NCBI GenBank assembly: GCA_029532415.1
Contig: JAQOTA010000050.1
Span: 5,704,001-5,768,000 of the forward strand
Direction: 5' to 3'
DNA length: 64,000 nucleotides
Origin: Marasmius tenuissimus
Lineage: Eukaryota > Basidiomycota > Agaricomycetes > Agaricales > Marasmiaceae
The position numbers were made by a program, and so were the translations under genes. The notes beneath the pieces were generated by a model. It was not told where the DNA came from, did not search any database, and was given only the letters and a program-made list of their open reading frames with translations. This document shows, piece by piece, positions 22,894-33,143 of this stretch (position 1 is the first letter of the stretch; each line of letters begins with the position of its first letter).

Positions 22894-25301
22894 TCAACAA
22901 TCCTCGGGAACCTCGAACGAATCGGTGCCGTTCTGTGCGCCAACCCCAAGACCCCTGCTTGCAAAGGCCTTCCACAACGTACATTTGTGCGAACCACCGT
23001 ACCGATTCTGGTCGGCCTGTATCCAAGCAGCACGGGCGTCGGGGAACGTAGGGCCACAGGGTTGCAAAGCCAGCGCGTCCACCAAGAGGTGTAGCCACAC
23101 AACGTTCCCCTTGGTACCAGATGGGTCGGTACGTGCAGTGGAGGACCAACCGTCGGCGTCGACAAGGGCAGCGTATACATTATGCAGGAAGTTTGCCCTG
23201 AAAGAATGAGATTTAGATGAGAATGAGGTTGTATGACAAGGCATATAACGCACCAAATCTAGTAGATCAAATACCGTTGTCCAACATTGGGGTCAGTAAG
23301 CTCAGAAATTACAAGTCAAATAATTCCCTCACCTCCCCGGCATCTGGAAGAGGAAACTTGTCATTACTCTGGTGATCTTGAAAACGAGTTCATTGAAACT
23401 GCCTACCGTGCTCTTCACCGCCCTGTCCGAGATCGGAGTACTTGAGCGGATTAGTATCTTGAGAAGTGGAATAAGGATACCGCCGGATACCCGGCGGAGT
23501 AGCCCAAGCTCCTGGACTGAAATTTTTGACCTCTGCCGAATCAGTATGGGAGAACCAACTGTAAAGCTTCGTGAGCCTGAGCCAAACAGGGAGCTCGACA
23601 GCAACATACTCAGCTACAGCATCGGACCATCCTTCCCCGAGTGCCGCGGCTTCGCCAGTCAGGAGACATCGGGCAGTTCCTCCACCAGTCATCCGGCTAG
23701 TAAGACCATGTGTCAATTCGTGGATGATGATGTCGTTTTCCATGGACCCATCACGGTTTGGCTAGCCAGGAAGCGAAGTTAGCCAGCCACTGACCGAGAG
23801 AAAGAATATTTTGCTTACCGTAGTCTTGTCCCATAAGAACATCCTACAAATCGGAGGCTGCCCACTGAACCGACGTTCAGCTCAAACTCGCGAAAATCAC
23901 ACAAAAAGAGAGACCTACTCGGGCACCATAGTGAACAGCGCATTATTTGTCGTCAACCCATCCTGAACACTCAAGAAAATCGCGTCGCCCCCGCGACCTC
24001 CTTTCCCAAAATTATCCGACTGAAAGTTGAACGCAGCCTCCGTGAACCCGTACTTATATAGCACGTCATGCACCGAGTTCAACACATAAAATGCGTTCGT
24101 GAGTGCAGCATTGGTGTTTTCTCCCTCGGTTGGGCCGACGCTCGGATCGTACGTATAGTTGAAGACAAGGGTATCGGAGGAAGGTCCAGATTCGGCTCCC
24201 TCCTTGAATGCTCGGCCGTTATTACCTCTACTCGGATGTTAGATCCATATGAACATAGAAACGGACTGGACTTGTGACTCACGACAACTCCGAGCCGCTA
24301 TGCCAGCCAATTGGAGAAGAGGTAGGATCTTGAGGATCAACGACGATCTCAAGGCCTTCCGTAATCACCGCTTTATTCACTGGGAGGACTTTATACTGCA
24401 GTATTGATATTGGCGCCGTCAGCCAAGATCGAACGAAGCAGCAAGTACCACCCACCGTAGCATGCGCAACGTAATCTGTAACCGATAGAAGCTCCCCAGA
24501 ATCGGCATCAACATGGGCAGCGTACCAGGTTCCAGCCGCATCGTTTTGTACTTGGAACGTGTGCACCAAAGCAACCGTTCCGTCTGACAGGGCAAGGTAT
24601 TCGAGGGTAGCAGGAATATCGTTACGTTTGCCGTCTAGAACTTCTTCTATCTTGGGAACAACTTCATTCACTTCAATAGTCGGCGTCGAGTCTGCGGCTT
24701 TGCCTGGAGAGACCGGTAAGTTTATGTAGCGGGAATGTCTCCAAGGAGACGCACTTGTATCGACGAAGGAATGGCCAAAGGCAACGATCCTGTTGTCTTT
24801 GAGACCGACGTTGGCTACTGCATTGAGAATCGGAATATCATTCTGACGTGAAAGGAGTCATAAACCTGGTTCCAGAATCTCCGTAGCGTGATTTGTAGAC
24901 GTACATGAACTTGATTTGCATATCCGTATTCACCGATTTCGCCCGTGTATCCTGACGTGAACGACACCTTCGAGGATTCGATAGCTAGTTCGGAAGTGAC
25001 GGCCAAAGTTGTTTTGTCCTCGATTCCGTCAAGTCGAGCAAAGGATGGTGGAAGGGGAATCCCCTCGCCTAGAACCTATCATAGTTGAGATAATCCCTCA
25101 AAAGACGGAAAAGGGGGATGGACACACCTTATACTCCGACTTTGGAAAAAATATCTCAACAGCTAAGCCCCGTCCCACATGTTTGATATGGCGACTCCCG
25201 ACGTTTCTGGCATCGGAAGGCGAAGGTGCAGCATTCCCCTGATCTACATACAACAACGCTAACAGGACCGAAGTGAACAACATTCTGACAGATCCTGCCA
25301 T
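22894..25301 (-). CDS. Fungalysin metallopeptidase 1 (M36), secreted
   Basis: Fungalysins are secreted zinc endopeptidases made as a proprotein with an FTP-type propeptide. The gene starts at 25301 with a signal peptide (MAGSVRMLFTSVLLALLYVD, cut near NAAPSP). The propeptide begins with IKHVGRGLAVEIFFPKSEYKV and includes a DGTVALVHTFQVQNDAAGTW region. The catalytic zinc motif is HELTHG (in NDIIIHELTHGLTSRMTGGG), with the third zinc ligand in LGEGWSDAVAEY. The C-terminus reads WLHLLVDALALQPCGP, AAWIQADQNRYGG, LWKAFASRGLGVGAQ and SFEVPEDC. About ten short introns interrupt it. All expected catalytic residues are present. It is strongly similar to the copy at 37254. Confidence 0.9.
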
Positions 25302-27562
25302 GTTGCCGGTGTGCTTCGCGACGGAGGGAGGAATCGCTGAACGTTCTGTTGTCCCTTTTTATACGATGATCATTCATTCCAAGTAACAGAGTTTCGATAG
25401 CATGTAAGCGTCAGAGAGAACGCGCGGTTCACTCCCGCCGAGCATATGCGCTGGCGTAGAACATGATGGGTACCGCGGTCGACTTTGATGTACCTGCAAT
25501 ACAAAAAGTTGAATCCACAAGGAGGCGAAACAGGGGTAAACGCACCTAACAGTATAAAGGGCCACTAATCAATTCCGAGCCAACAAATGCGCGCCGGAAA
25601 GGATGCTCGAATAGTCTGGGTTGCGTAGGCCAGAAACCAAGCCTCTATTTATGGGTCGAGATCTGAGTGTTGTCAGGCTAAATCAGCGGAGTTATGACTA
25701 GGAATTCAGACCGACCTCAAAAAAAAACTGCTCCAGAGCTCCTTCAATGGTGACGGTACCCAGTCCAACCCTCGGTCAGCTTGGATGGCGGAATTTTGTA
25801 GTAGGGTACTACTCGTTAGGTATGCTCGGCATCAAAGTGTGACGACTGGCCCCCATCGAGACTTGAAACGTGAATGAGATGGAGGCAGAGCGAGGCGCCT
25901 CCATTCTTCATGGGATTACAGGTCGGTCTCGAACGAGCTGAAATTGACTGAACGAGCCTGCCATTCCTCGTTATCTCGTTCTGCCGAGGACAGCATGTAT
26001 GGTTGTGAGTCTAGAGCTCAATACGTTTAAAATTTTTCTCCGTAGGTTGGATTTGGGAACCCAGAGGTGAGAATGATGGAGGGCAGAAGCAAACTTGTTA
26101 AGGAAGAGCGGAATCGGTACTGCGCCAGACTCGGTCCGCCGGTCCGTCAAGGCCAGCTCCGGGAACTGTCAAAAAAAAATAAATCCAACAGGCCTTGTTG
26201 AAACAACAACCACCTCGAAGTCACAGTTCACTCGATGTTTGGCTCAACTGGTATCCAGAATCCAGATTTTCAGGAGTTGGATGATACAGGGATGATCTCG
26301 GAAGGGCGGAGACAAGATTTTGATTCATCGTCGTCTTTCTCCGTCATCGCTTGTCCTCCGAATCGCTCGCCTTCACTCGCTTCAACTTTCACTGGCTCAA
26401 AGGGTTCAAGAACCTCCAGGGACCAACCCTCGTGCGTATGATCACGGAATCGAAAGACAACAAGCACACCTGTTCATTGTCTCAAATCTTCCAATCTGTC
26501 ATCAAAACGTTCGGTCATCTCAGTTTGAGGTCCGTGAAGTGCCCTATACCTCAGGGTCAGACTATCCTCTCGCTACACAACTCTTTCCGAGTATCATGGA
26601 GACATTTTGGCCGTCGCTCGATCATCATCACCCCGTGACCTGACACCCTCCTCATCTTCGAGTATAGGAGCTGTATTTCTTCAAGTCGACCAAGGGCAAA
26701 ACTTCCTTTGGTTCTTCAAGACCGCTTCGACATCTTCCGTAACAGATACGAAAGCCTCTTGAAGATCCCAGCGATCATCCCCATTCGTCTTGATCTCGAG
26801 TTACCTTGGTGTATGAATGTGCGTGTTTGCATTGGCGGCTAGATATGAGGGCCAGGAAACGTGGCGATGTGGAGTTTTTTTCGGACTTTTAAAGGGTACA
26901 CGTCCTTTTAGGCAGGGAAGGGAATCCACTGTTTGAGCTAAGCGCTCCTCGAATTATGGAGCATTGGTGAGTGGCTCGCTTCATTCCTTCGTCGCCATTG
27001 AAGCTGATAGAGTTTCGCTCCACTTCCATGCAATGCTTAGCCGAAGACACCAAATACCGGTACCGATCCATGCACACTAAAGACCAAAGTCTTAGCCTCA
27101 CTGGTCATTGCAGATGCGCTGGTCGTGGTCCACCATTCGTTTTGAAGAAATCGTAGAAGACCAAAACGCGAGAACACCGAGAGAACCTATGCGCTTTGGG
27201 CTCTAGTCTCTGTCGCCTCCTTGCCCGATCTCCGGAACTGCAGTGGATACAACGAATAGCAACCATCATCGAGTTATACAGTTCATCTCCATCACCCCAC
27301 GAAAACTCTAACGGAAGATGTACCCTAACAACTCGACACCTGGGTCCCGCGCGTGGCTTCCGAGAGCACATAAAAACCAGCTCGACCTCTCTCGAGCTCC
27401 AACCTCCCTTCGAGTTTCGCTTTTCCTTGGTGGCCTGGTGTCATTTTTTTCTTTCGTTCACTTTAACTCTACCTCCCGCTGTCTACTGGTTGACTGGACC
27501 CCAACCTCTTCACTCTACTACCCTCAACACACTTCTCGAAACCACACTATCCTTTACTCACA
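25302..27562. other. Gap of 2.3 kb without a convincing gene
   Basis: The first 300 bp are the probable promoter and leader of M36 peptidase 1. Around 26351-26638 (plus) a frame with RFNFHWLKGFKNLQGPTLVR and SLSQIFQSVIKTFGHLSLRS looks like a piece of an F-box/leucine-rich protein, but no start, F-box or splice-linked continuation was found, so it may be a relic. Nothing else was recognised. Confidence 0.4.
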
Positions 27563-29130
27563 ATGGCCGTCCTTTCCATGAAACGCCTTGCTGCCTTCGT
27601 TTTCGCAGCTTCTTTCGTCCAGGTCCAAGCCGGTAAGCATGATCATGACTTCTGCCTCTACCGCCTCAACTTCTTTATTTACTCTACTTCGTCACCCCAG
27701 CTCCCCTATACGTTCGCCAAGCCCAACCTCCCGCCACCGGCAACTCTGACTGCACCACCGCCCAAACACAAGCCCTTCAGAGCTTCACGACCGCAACACA
27801 TGCCATCGATGGACTCGTTGCTAACGGTTCGTCTGGGTAAGTTCCACCTTTCCATCTCCCAGTCTCCATACCGGGATATTGAACCCGAGTCCTCTTTCGC
27901 AGTGACGACGCCGTCGACTCTGCTCTCGCAGACGCTCAAACCGGATTAGACGATGTCGAGGAAGGAGTTAAGTCTATGCTCGAGGCTATGGCCTCCGGCC
28001 AAGCTCTTCCATCAGGTGCAACATCACAGGTCAACGAAGGGTTCACGACCGCACAGAAGGCTCTTCAGTCGATTACAACGTGAGTTGTTCCCCTCCTGAT
28101 GAAACCGGTACCTAGATTGACGTTTACCTGTTTTGTTAGCGACGACGAGACAATCAGGCCAGCCGTCGAAGACGCCCTCGATAACCTCGACGCTGCAGCT
28201 CAGGGCGGTAAACAGGCCGCTTCTGTCTGTGGTCTTGGCAACGGTGGAGCTGGAGCTGGATCCTCTTCCAACTTCGCCGGAGGTAACTCTGAGAACAGCA
28301 ACGAGCTCCTCGAAGGTGTTCTCGGCGGTGCTGGAGGAGGTGCAGGTGGACTGGGAGATATCCTCGGTGGGGTCCTCGGCGCCGTCGGTGGAGGTGCAGG
28401 AGGTGCAGGAGGTGCAGGAGGTGCGGGAGGTGCGGGTGCTGGAGGACTTGGGGATATCCTCGGTCAGGTTCTAGGTGCTGCTGGAGGTGCAGGCGGTGCA
28501 GGTGCGGGTGCGGGTGCAGGTGGACTCGAAGACATTCTTGGTGCCATTTTGGGCGCTGCTGGTGGTGGCGGTGGATTGGGTGACGTTCTTGGAGGTGTTT
28601 TGGGAGGTGCGGCCGGTGGAAATGGAAACGGAGGAGCGACCGGTGCTGGCAACGGTGGTGTTGGCAATGGTGGTGCTGCCAAAGGTGGCGCTGGTAACGG
28701 TGGTGCTGGCAACGGCGAGGCTTCGGAGAGTGCGACCGCTACAGCCACAGAGGGTGGAACGGCTACTGCTACTGCTTCGGAAAGTGCAGGATCTGCTACT
28801 GCGACCGCTACGGGTGCTGCCGAATCTGCGAGCGAGTCTGCCACCGCTACGGGTGCTGCTGGATCTGCTAGTGAGTCTGTCACCGCTACGGGCGCTGCTG
28901 GATCTGCTAGCGAGTCCGCCACCGCTACGGGTGCTGCTGAATCTGCGAGCGAATCTGCCACCGTGACCGGGGGAGCTGCTACAGAGACTGCTAGTGCTAC
29001 AGAAGCTACTGGTGCGGAGGAGACCAATGCAACAGAAGCTGCAGGCGCCGAGGAGACCACCGGCACCAAGGAGACCAAAGCCAGTGCTGGTAAGAAAGCT
29101 CGCACTCTGTTTGGCAGAATCACGCTATGA
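27563..29130 (+). CDS. Secreted Gly/Ala- and Ser/Thr-rich surface protein (4 exons, about 457 aa)
   Basis: Exons 27563-27632, 27701-27836, 27903-28079 and 28140-29130 give an open frame of 458 codons. A signal peptide (MAVLSMKRLAAFVFAASFVQ, then VQA) leads. Residues about 30-160 form an Ala/Thr-rich, probably helical domain with two or three Cys (CTTAQTQALQSFTTATHAID, ALADAQTGLDDVEEGVKSML, AVEDALDNLDAAAQGGKQAA). It loosely resembles fungal hydrophobic-surface-binding (HsbA-like) or galactomannoprotein domains, which is a guess from pattern. A low-complexity part follows: repeats of L-G-D-I-L-G-x-V-L-G between Gly/Ala runs, a G-N-G-G-A run, then a mucin-like tail with a repeated unit ATGAAGSASES. 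The Ser/Thr tail is probably O-glycosylated. No GPI signal is evident with the stop at 29128-29130. A late intron (GTAAGA at about 29088) could change the C-terminus. Confidence 0.75.
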
Positions 29131-29532
29131 TTGGGTAGCTAGTGTGTTGTTACTATTATCCATATCGTCGATAAGACGCCCCTCAATCAAACAATGTACA
29201 AACTCGAATCACATTGCGTGTTCATTTCATATTTGCAAAACCACAAGAAGCTGCCAGAGTCTTTCTAGCCCTAGGCTTTGATTGATGGTCATTGGTGGCG
29301 GATAAATCCACCGACTACATCTCAGCGTCCACTTTTCTCTTGCCGAACAGTGACGTTTGACAGCTTTCTAGGGCTTCTAGAGGAATTTACCCTCGCAGGT
29401 GCGGCGGCCATCCAACCCAATGATCATGGACCCTCTCAAAGTCGTAATGATCAAACAGCAGATGACAGTGCCGGGAAGACTTGGAAGCCCTATATAAACC
29501 CGCAGGAGGAGACAGGTACGCCACGAGTACCA

Positions 29533-30282
29533 ATGTACGCCCCAGACTTGCTGTCCTCGCTTGTTCTATTCCTCCTGGCATGGCCCGGTAAGCTTACATT
29601 CACTTGACCAAACCAAAACTTTTGAACGCCCTGATTTATCCGCAGCCCAAGCCTCCACCATGACTGTCAAGATCATTGACTTTTCGCGTACGGAAACGCT
29701 CAACTTATCTCCCTCCTGGTCCAATTCCCCTTCTCACAGCGAAGCGGGCATGAAAACTGACGCTAATGGAGATGCAGAGACCACCTATGTCGAGGAGGTA
29801 CACATTGGTTAGACCATCTCCCTCCCTGGCGGCATTCAGCCCTCGGATATGACCATTCCCGTCGTCCCTCTTCACTCCACCTAAACTATAAAGGGTACGA
29901 AAAATACTTGCTCACGGTGAGTCCGGCTTTAACGAGATCATTCACAGGCACACTCGTTCAATCATCCAACTGATTCTGGGTGTCTCAAGATGTAACAAAG
30001 ACACTCAATGAGGACTGGACCCAGACAGGAGTGATATATCAAACTTGTTCTCTCCAAGGGCCCGGGAACTTGTACGCTTGTGTCGGGTTAAACTCCGGAT
30101 TTGGTGATCTTGATTTTACCATGACTTTCACCAATACGGCCACCGATCGGGTGTTCACTAATGTAGCGGAGCTCAGGAGCGGTGGCAACAACAACACCAC
30201 AGTCGGATCGGTCTCCACCATTGCGTGGCAGATAGTCTTTGTTCTGGGGGCAATGATTGGTGGGGCAATGGCTGTCCTTTAG
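29533..30282 (+). CDS. Signal-peptide/membrane-tail family protein, copy 2 (reading frame uncertain)
   Basis: Exon 1 (MYAPDLLSSLVLFLLAWP) is a signal peptide ending at a GTAAGC donor. Exon 2 reads QASTMTVKIIDFSRTETLNL, then HSEAGMKTDANGDAETTYVE. The frame then meets TAG at about 29812. A donor GTTAGA overlapping that stop and an acceptor near 29989 would join it to DVTKTLNEDWTQTGVIYQTC. Without that intron it is broken. The C-terminal exon has YQTCSLQGPGNLYACVG (two Cys), FTNTATDRVFTNVAELRSGG and a hydrophobic tail STIAWQIVFVLGAMIGGAMA, ending at 30282. The layout is that of a small secreted or tail-anchored or GPI-type protein. Function unknown. It is the best preserved of three copies in the window; whether it is functional is open. 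Confidence 0.5.
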
Positions 30283-30460
30283 TCTCGCGGACGAGGCTTG
30301 TGGGCTATATGAAATATCACGTCTTCACGTCTTGATAAGTTGGAGTAGTAAGTGTGACCAGCGCTTTGTCCTCGGTCCACGAGGTTGTGACGTCACTTGA
30401 TACTATCGATATCCGTCGCACATATGCACCCACAAGTAGTTTACAATAAGTACCGGCCAG
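30283..30460 (+). repeat. Direct repeat, left copy (flanks the beta/gamma gene 1 block)
   Basis: Starting at TTTAGTCTCGCGG, this stretch is similar to 32560-32790: shared TTTAGTCTCGCGG, TGACGTCA, CGATATCC and CACCCACAAGTAGTTT in the same order. The two copies flank the block that carries beta/gamma gene 1. Confidence 0.55.
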
Positions 30461-30897
30461 CTAACAACTCGTTGGATCCCAATTTAAATCAACGGATTGA
30501 ATTCTCCATTGTGAAGAGTCTCAGCTTTGGTGGATTCAGTATTGAAGGCCCTACTGTCGCGGAAAGTCCGCCTCTAGCGCCAAAGGCAAGGTCGTCTTGT
30601 CACTGTGTCGCGTGTACCCAAAAACCCTTGCCTGTGTCGTCCCAGTTTTCTGTAACGTTTCGTGAGACTTTTTGGAACCTACAGATTCCAACACGACAAG
30701 GACGCCAAAATTCACCGCAAGACGATATCTCTCAAATTCACCACTTCAAACGAACTTTGAATACAAACAGTAGCTACGATCACCACCAATGACTTCAACC
30801 GATACTTAGAGCATAGCACAGACTACTGTTATAAGGATGTTAGTGCTTGAGAGACAGACCTGGGGGGCTTAACATTGACTCTAAACTTACCTCTTCT

Positions 30898-31408
30898 CTA
30901 GAAGGGCTCGCATCGGAACGACGAGATCGCGTCGTTGATACCAGGAGGCAAGGTAGAGAAGCCGGGACTGTGACCTGAGAAGGTCAATCCAGAGCAATTG
31001 GCATCACTGTAGTAGTATGAGCGCAACACGACCGTGCATATCAATCAGTTGAACTCTTTCAAACGATTGGCAGCGAGGAACGTACGTATAGGTAGTACAC
31101 TCCCATCCAGCGTCCGGTCCAAAGCTAGAGATGTTGTCCTGGAAGCCAGAAGGCATGTTGCTGCACTGGTCTTGGAAGAACCCAAGATTGGCGCATTGTC
31201 CAGAGAAATTATCATCGGTGCAGACAAAGAGGTTCCCGTCAATGGCGGGCTCGCGAACCTGGGTGGTTCAGACCAAACAGATGCGTCAGTGACGAGGATT
31301 TCCCAGACGACGTGCAAGGAGAGTGAAACTTGCCTCGAGCGTGGCTGGAGCTGCGAGAACGCTGGTAGCGGCAGCGACGAGAATGGCGAAGACGAGCTTG
31401 AACTGCAT
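30898..31408 (-). CDS. Small secreted beta/gamma-crystallin-like protein 1 (118 aa)
   Basis: Exons on the minus strand: 31408-31334, 31258-31086 and 31006-30898 (119 codons with stop). A signal peptide (MQFKLVFAILVAAATSVLAA) leads. The mature protein has two Greek-key-like units: LFVCTDDNFSGQC to NISSFGPD, and ECTTYT-DANCSGL to NDAISSFRC. NDAISS fits the (N/D)(N/D)xx(S/T)S calcium-binding clamp of beta/gamma-crystallins; the first unit has QDNISS, a weaker version. Six or more Cys suggest disulfides. Intron 1 has a GC donor (GAG/GCAAGT), shared by the other two copies. Fungal relatives are small secreted proteins of unknown role. It is in inverted orientation to copies 2 and 3. Confidence 0.8.
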
Positions 31409-32096
31409 AATAGACTGCAAGTGGTAGAATACTTCGATAGAAGGAATACTCTGAGGATAGTCGGTGTTTTGGGACTGCTTTTAAACCTTTCAAGAGCTGG
31501 GCTAGACTGCGAACATTTGTACATTGCAGTCATACACCACGTCCTGGCTGAAATGCACGGGAAGCTCGGAAGGTCGTGACTACAACTTCATCTCCTTGCG
31601 TCGAGTTCAAAACAACAGAGTGTATGCCACATTTACTTGAGGGTCATAGAAGGATTTCGGCGGACAATAAAAATGGGTTTACTGATAATTTCAGTATACG
31701 GGCGACCAGCCGATTGGGATGCAGACCGAGTGAAGCATTAGTCCCCAAAGCCCACGCAAGCTGGAACCTCGGAAGACGGCCTTATCGAGTAAGATTCCTG
31801 AAATTCTGGAGATGGTTGTTTATTGGGACGTCCTCTTTTGGTGCTCTCGCTCCATCTATCGTTTTAGAAGGTGACCAGCTCGCAGAATCCATCGATTTGA
31901 AGTCGTTTTGAGTCACTCATGAGTTCACACCCGGTCACTTCAACTCTGATCATAGAGGAGATGTGGTGATCGGTCTAGGCGCGGAGAGTGTGCGTAAAAC
32001 AGCAAATCTTCGGACCAGCCCAGGCGTTATCGGCGAATCTAGCACCCAGGATTATATTGATAGAGAGCAGAAGGCTCACTTACAATAAAGGGTTTG
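31409..32096. other. Promoter-side region of beta/gamma gene 1, duplicated upstream of gene 2
   Basis: On the minus strand this region is clearly similar to about 51570-52100 (shared TTTAAAAGCAGTCCCA against TATAAAAGCAGTCCCA near the start, and the GAGTTAAAAA/TCGACACAAGGAGATG area). It holds no gene that I can support. Confidence 0.55.
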
Positions 32097-32489
32097 TCAA
32101 CAAATATCCACTCTCCGGGAAGAACATTCGAGCTTGACTTTCCAACCATGCTCCATTGAGGCTGCAAAGTCGCGGGGCCGTTCGAGTGAGTTGGTTCTTG
32201 CCCCCAATTCATCGACCATAACGAAACTCAACGCCTGCGGCCTCGCCGGACACTGATTTCTAGGAATGGCCCCCTTCCAACCGGTATCCCCAGCGAGAGA
32301 ATGAGGAGTAGAAACGCACAATATGACAATTTGCTTCTGGCCCAGTGGGGTACTAAAGGGTTTCTTAGATGCGGTATGTACGGACAATGTCACCTGGTTC
32401 CATTCACCTTGCCAAGCGACTCGGAGAAGAGGAAGTCGAGAGGGTTCCTCCATAGTGCATTTATCAGTAATATGAGAGCTTCGCCCCAA
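32097..32489 (-). CDS. Unidentified open frame upstream of beta/gamma gene 1 (130 codons)
   Basis: It contains QVTLSVHTASKKPFSTPLGQ, STPHSLAGDTGW and VDELGARTNSLERPRDF. A related sequence, with the frame broken, lies at 51062-51560 upstream of beta/gamma gene 2. The shared protein-like text suggests a former or partial gene carried along with the block. The start codon and borders are uncertain and no family was recognised. Confidence 0.35.
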   Translation of the reverse strand: MGRSSHITDKCTMEEPSRLPLLRVAWQGEWNQVTLSVHTASKKPFSTPLGQKQIVILCVSTPHSLAGDTGWKGAIPRNQCPARPQALSFVMVDELGARTNSLERPRDFAASMEHGWKVKLECSSRRVDIC

Positions 32490-32559
32490 TGAATGGTCTT
32501 TACCTTACATGATGGCGGTTGAGAAAGAAGGTGAGCGCTCGGACATACCGGCGAAGTCT

Positions 32560-32790
32560 TTTAGTCTCGCGGCCGAAGCTCGTCGGCCTTCGACATCTAA
32601 GTGGCAGGTTATACGATACCCGATGTCAGGTCTTCATGTCCTGATCAAATAGCCATAGCAAGCACCGACGCTTTGGCCTCAGTCCTTATACGTGCAGTCG
32701 TGACGTCATCAGGTACGATCGATATCCATCGCATACATACACCCACAAGTAGTTTGTAACGGACACCAAATATCAGGCCCACGGCAACTT
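32560..32790 (+). repeat. Direct repeat, right copy (flanks the beta/gamma gene 1 block)
   Basis: Partner of the repeat at 30283-30460, same orientation, with more divergence and one insertion. It does not follow a membrane-tail gene here, although the left copy begins at that gene's stop codon. Confidence 0.55.
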
Positions 32791-33143
32791 CTATATGAGG
32801 ACTGAATGCAATGAAATTGGTGGAAAGTCGTAGTACAGGTATCCGACTGGACAAATAGGAAGACAGACGGTCTAGTCAACCCTTCGAGTTCGTGAACCGG
32901 CGCCACCAGCCTTTCTTGAACAGGTGTTTTGAGGGATGGAGATATCCTTCCCTAGATAAAGGGAAAGACAGAGGTGGGTTGCTTGAGCTCGTGCTGGACT
33001 TGCTCCTGTATGCACTGGAGGCATTGTCGGAATGAGCGGTGGGTTGGATGCCCCCATTCGATTGTGACCGAGAGTATTCTTGTTCTAAGCCTGATTTCAT
33101 TCCCGGAGTAAGTATCGAGCTCATAATCAGAAAGTCGAATGTT

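Noticed and set aside
23372..23782. 136-codon plus-strand frame in M36 peptidase 1
   Set aside because: Opposite strand of the exon with the HELTHG zinc site; shadow.
28464..29123. Long open frames on the opposite strand and in a second plus frame (28475-28966) of the Gly/Ala-rich exon
   Set aside because: They arise from the repetitive, GC-biased codons of the real exon. Their translations are V/A/P or L/R runs without protein character.
29210..29275. Short similarity between 29240-29270 (GCTGCCAGAGTCTTTCTAGC) and the tail remnant at 18690-18730
   Set aside because: The shared stretch is only about 30 bp, with no surrounding match; it may be chance.
31034..31579. 181-codon plus-strand frame across beta/gamma gene 1
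   Set aside because: Antisense to the gene. The equivalent region of genes 2 and 3 does not keep this frame open.
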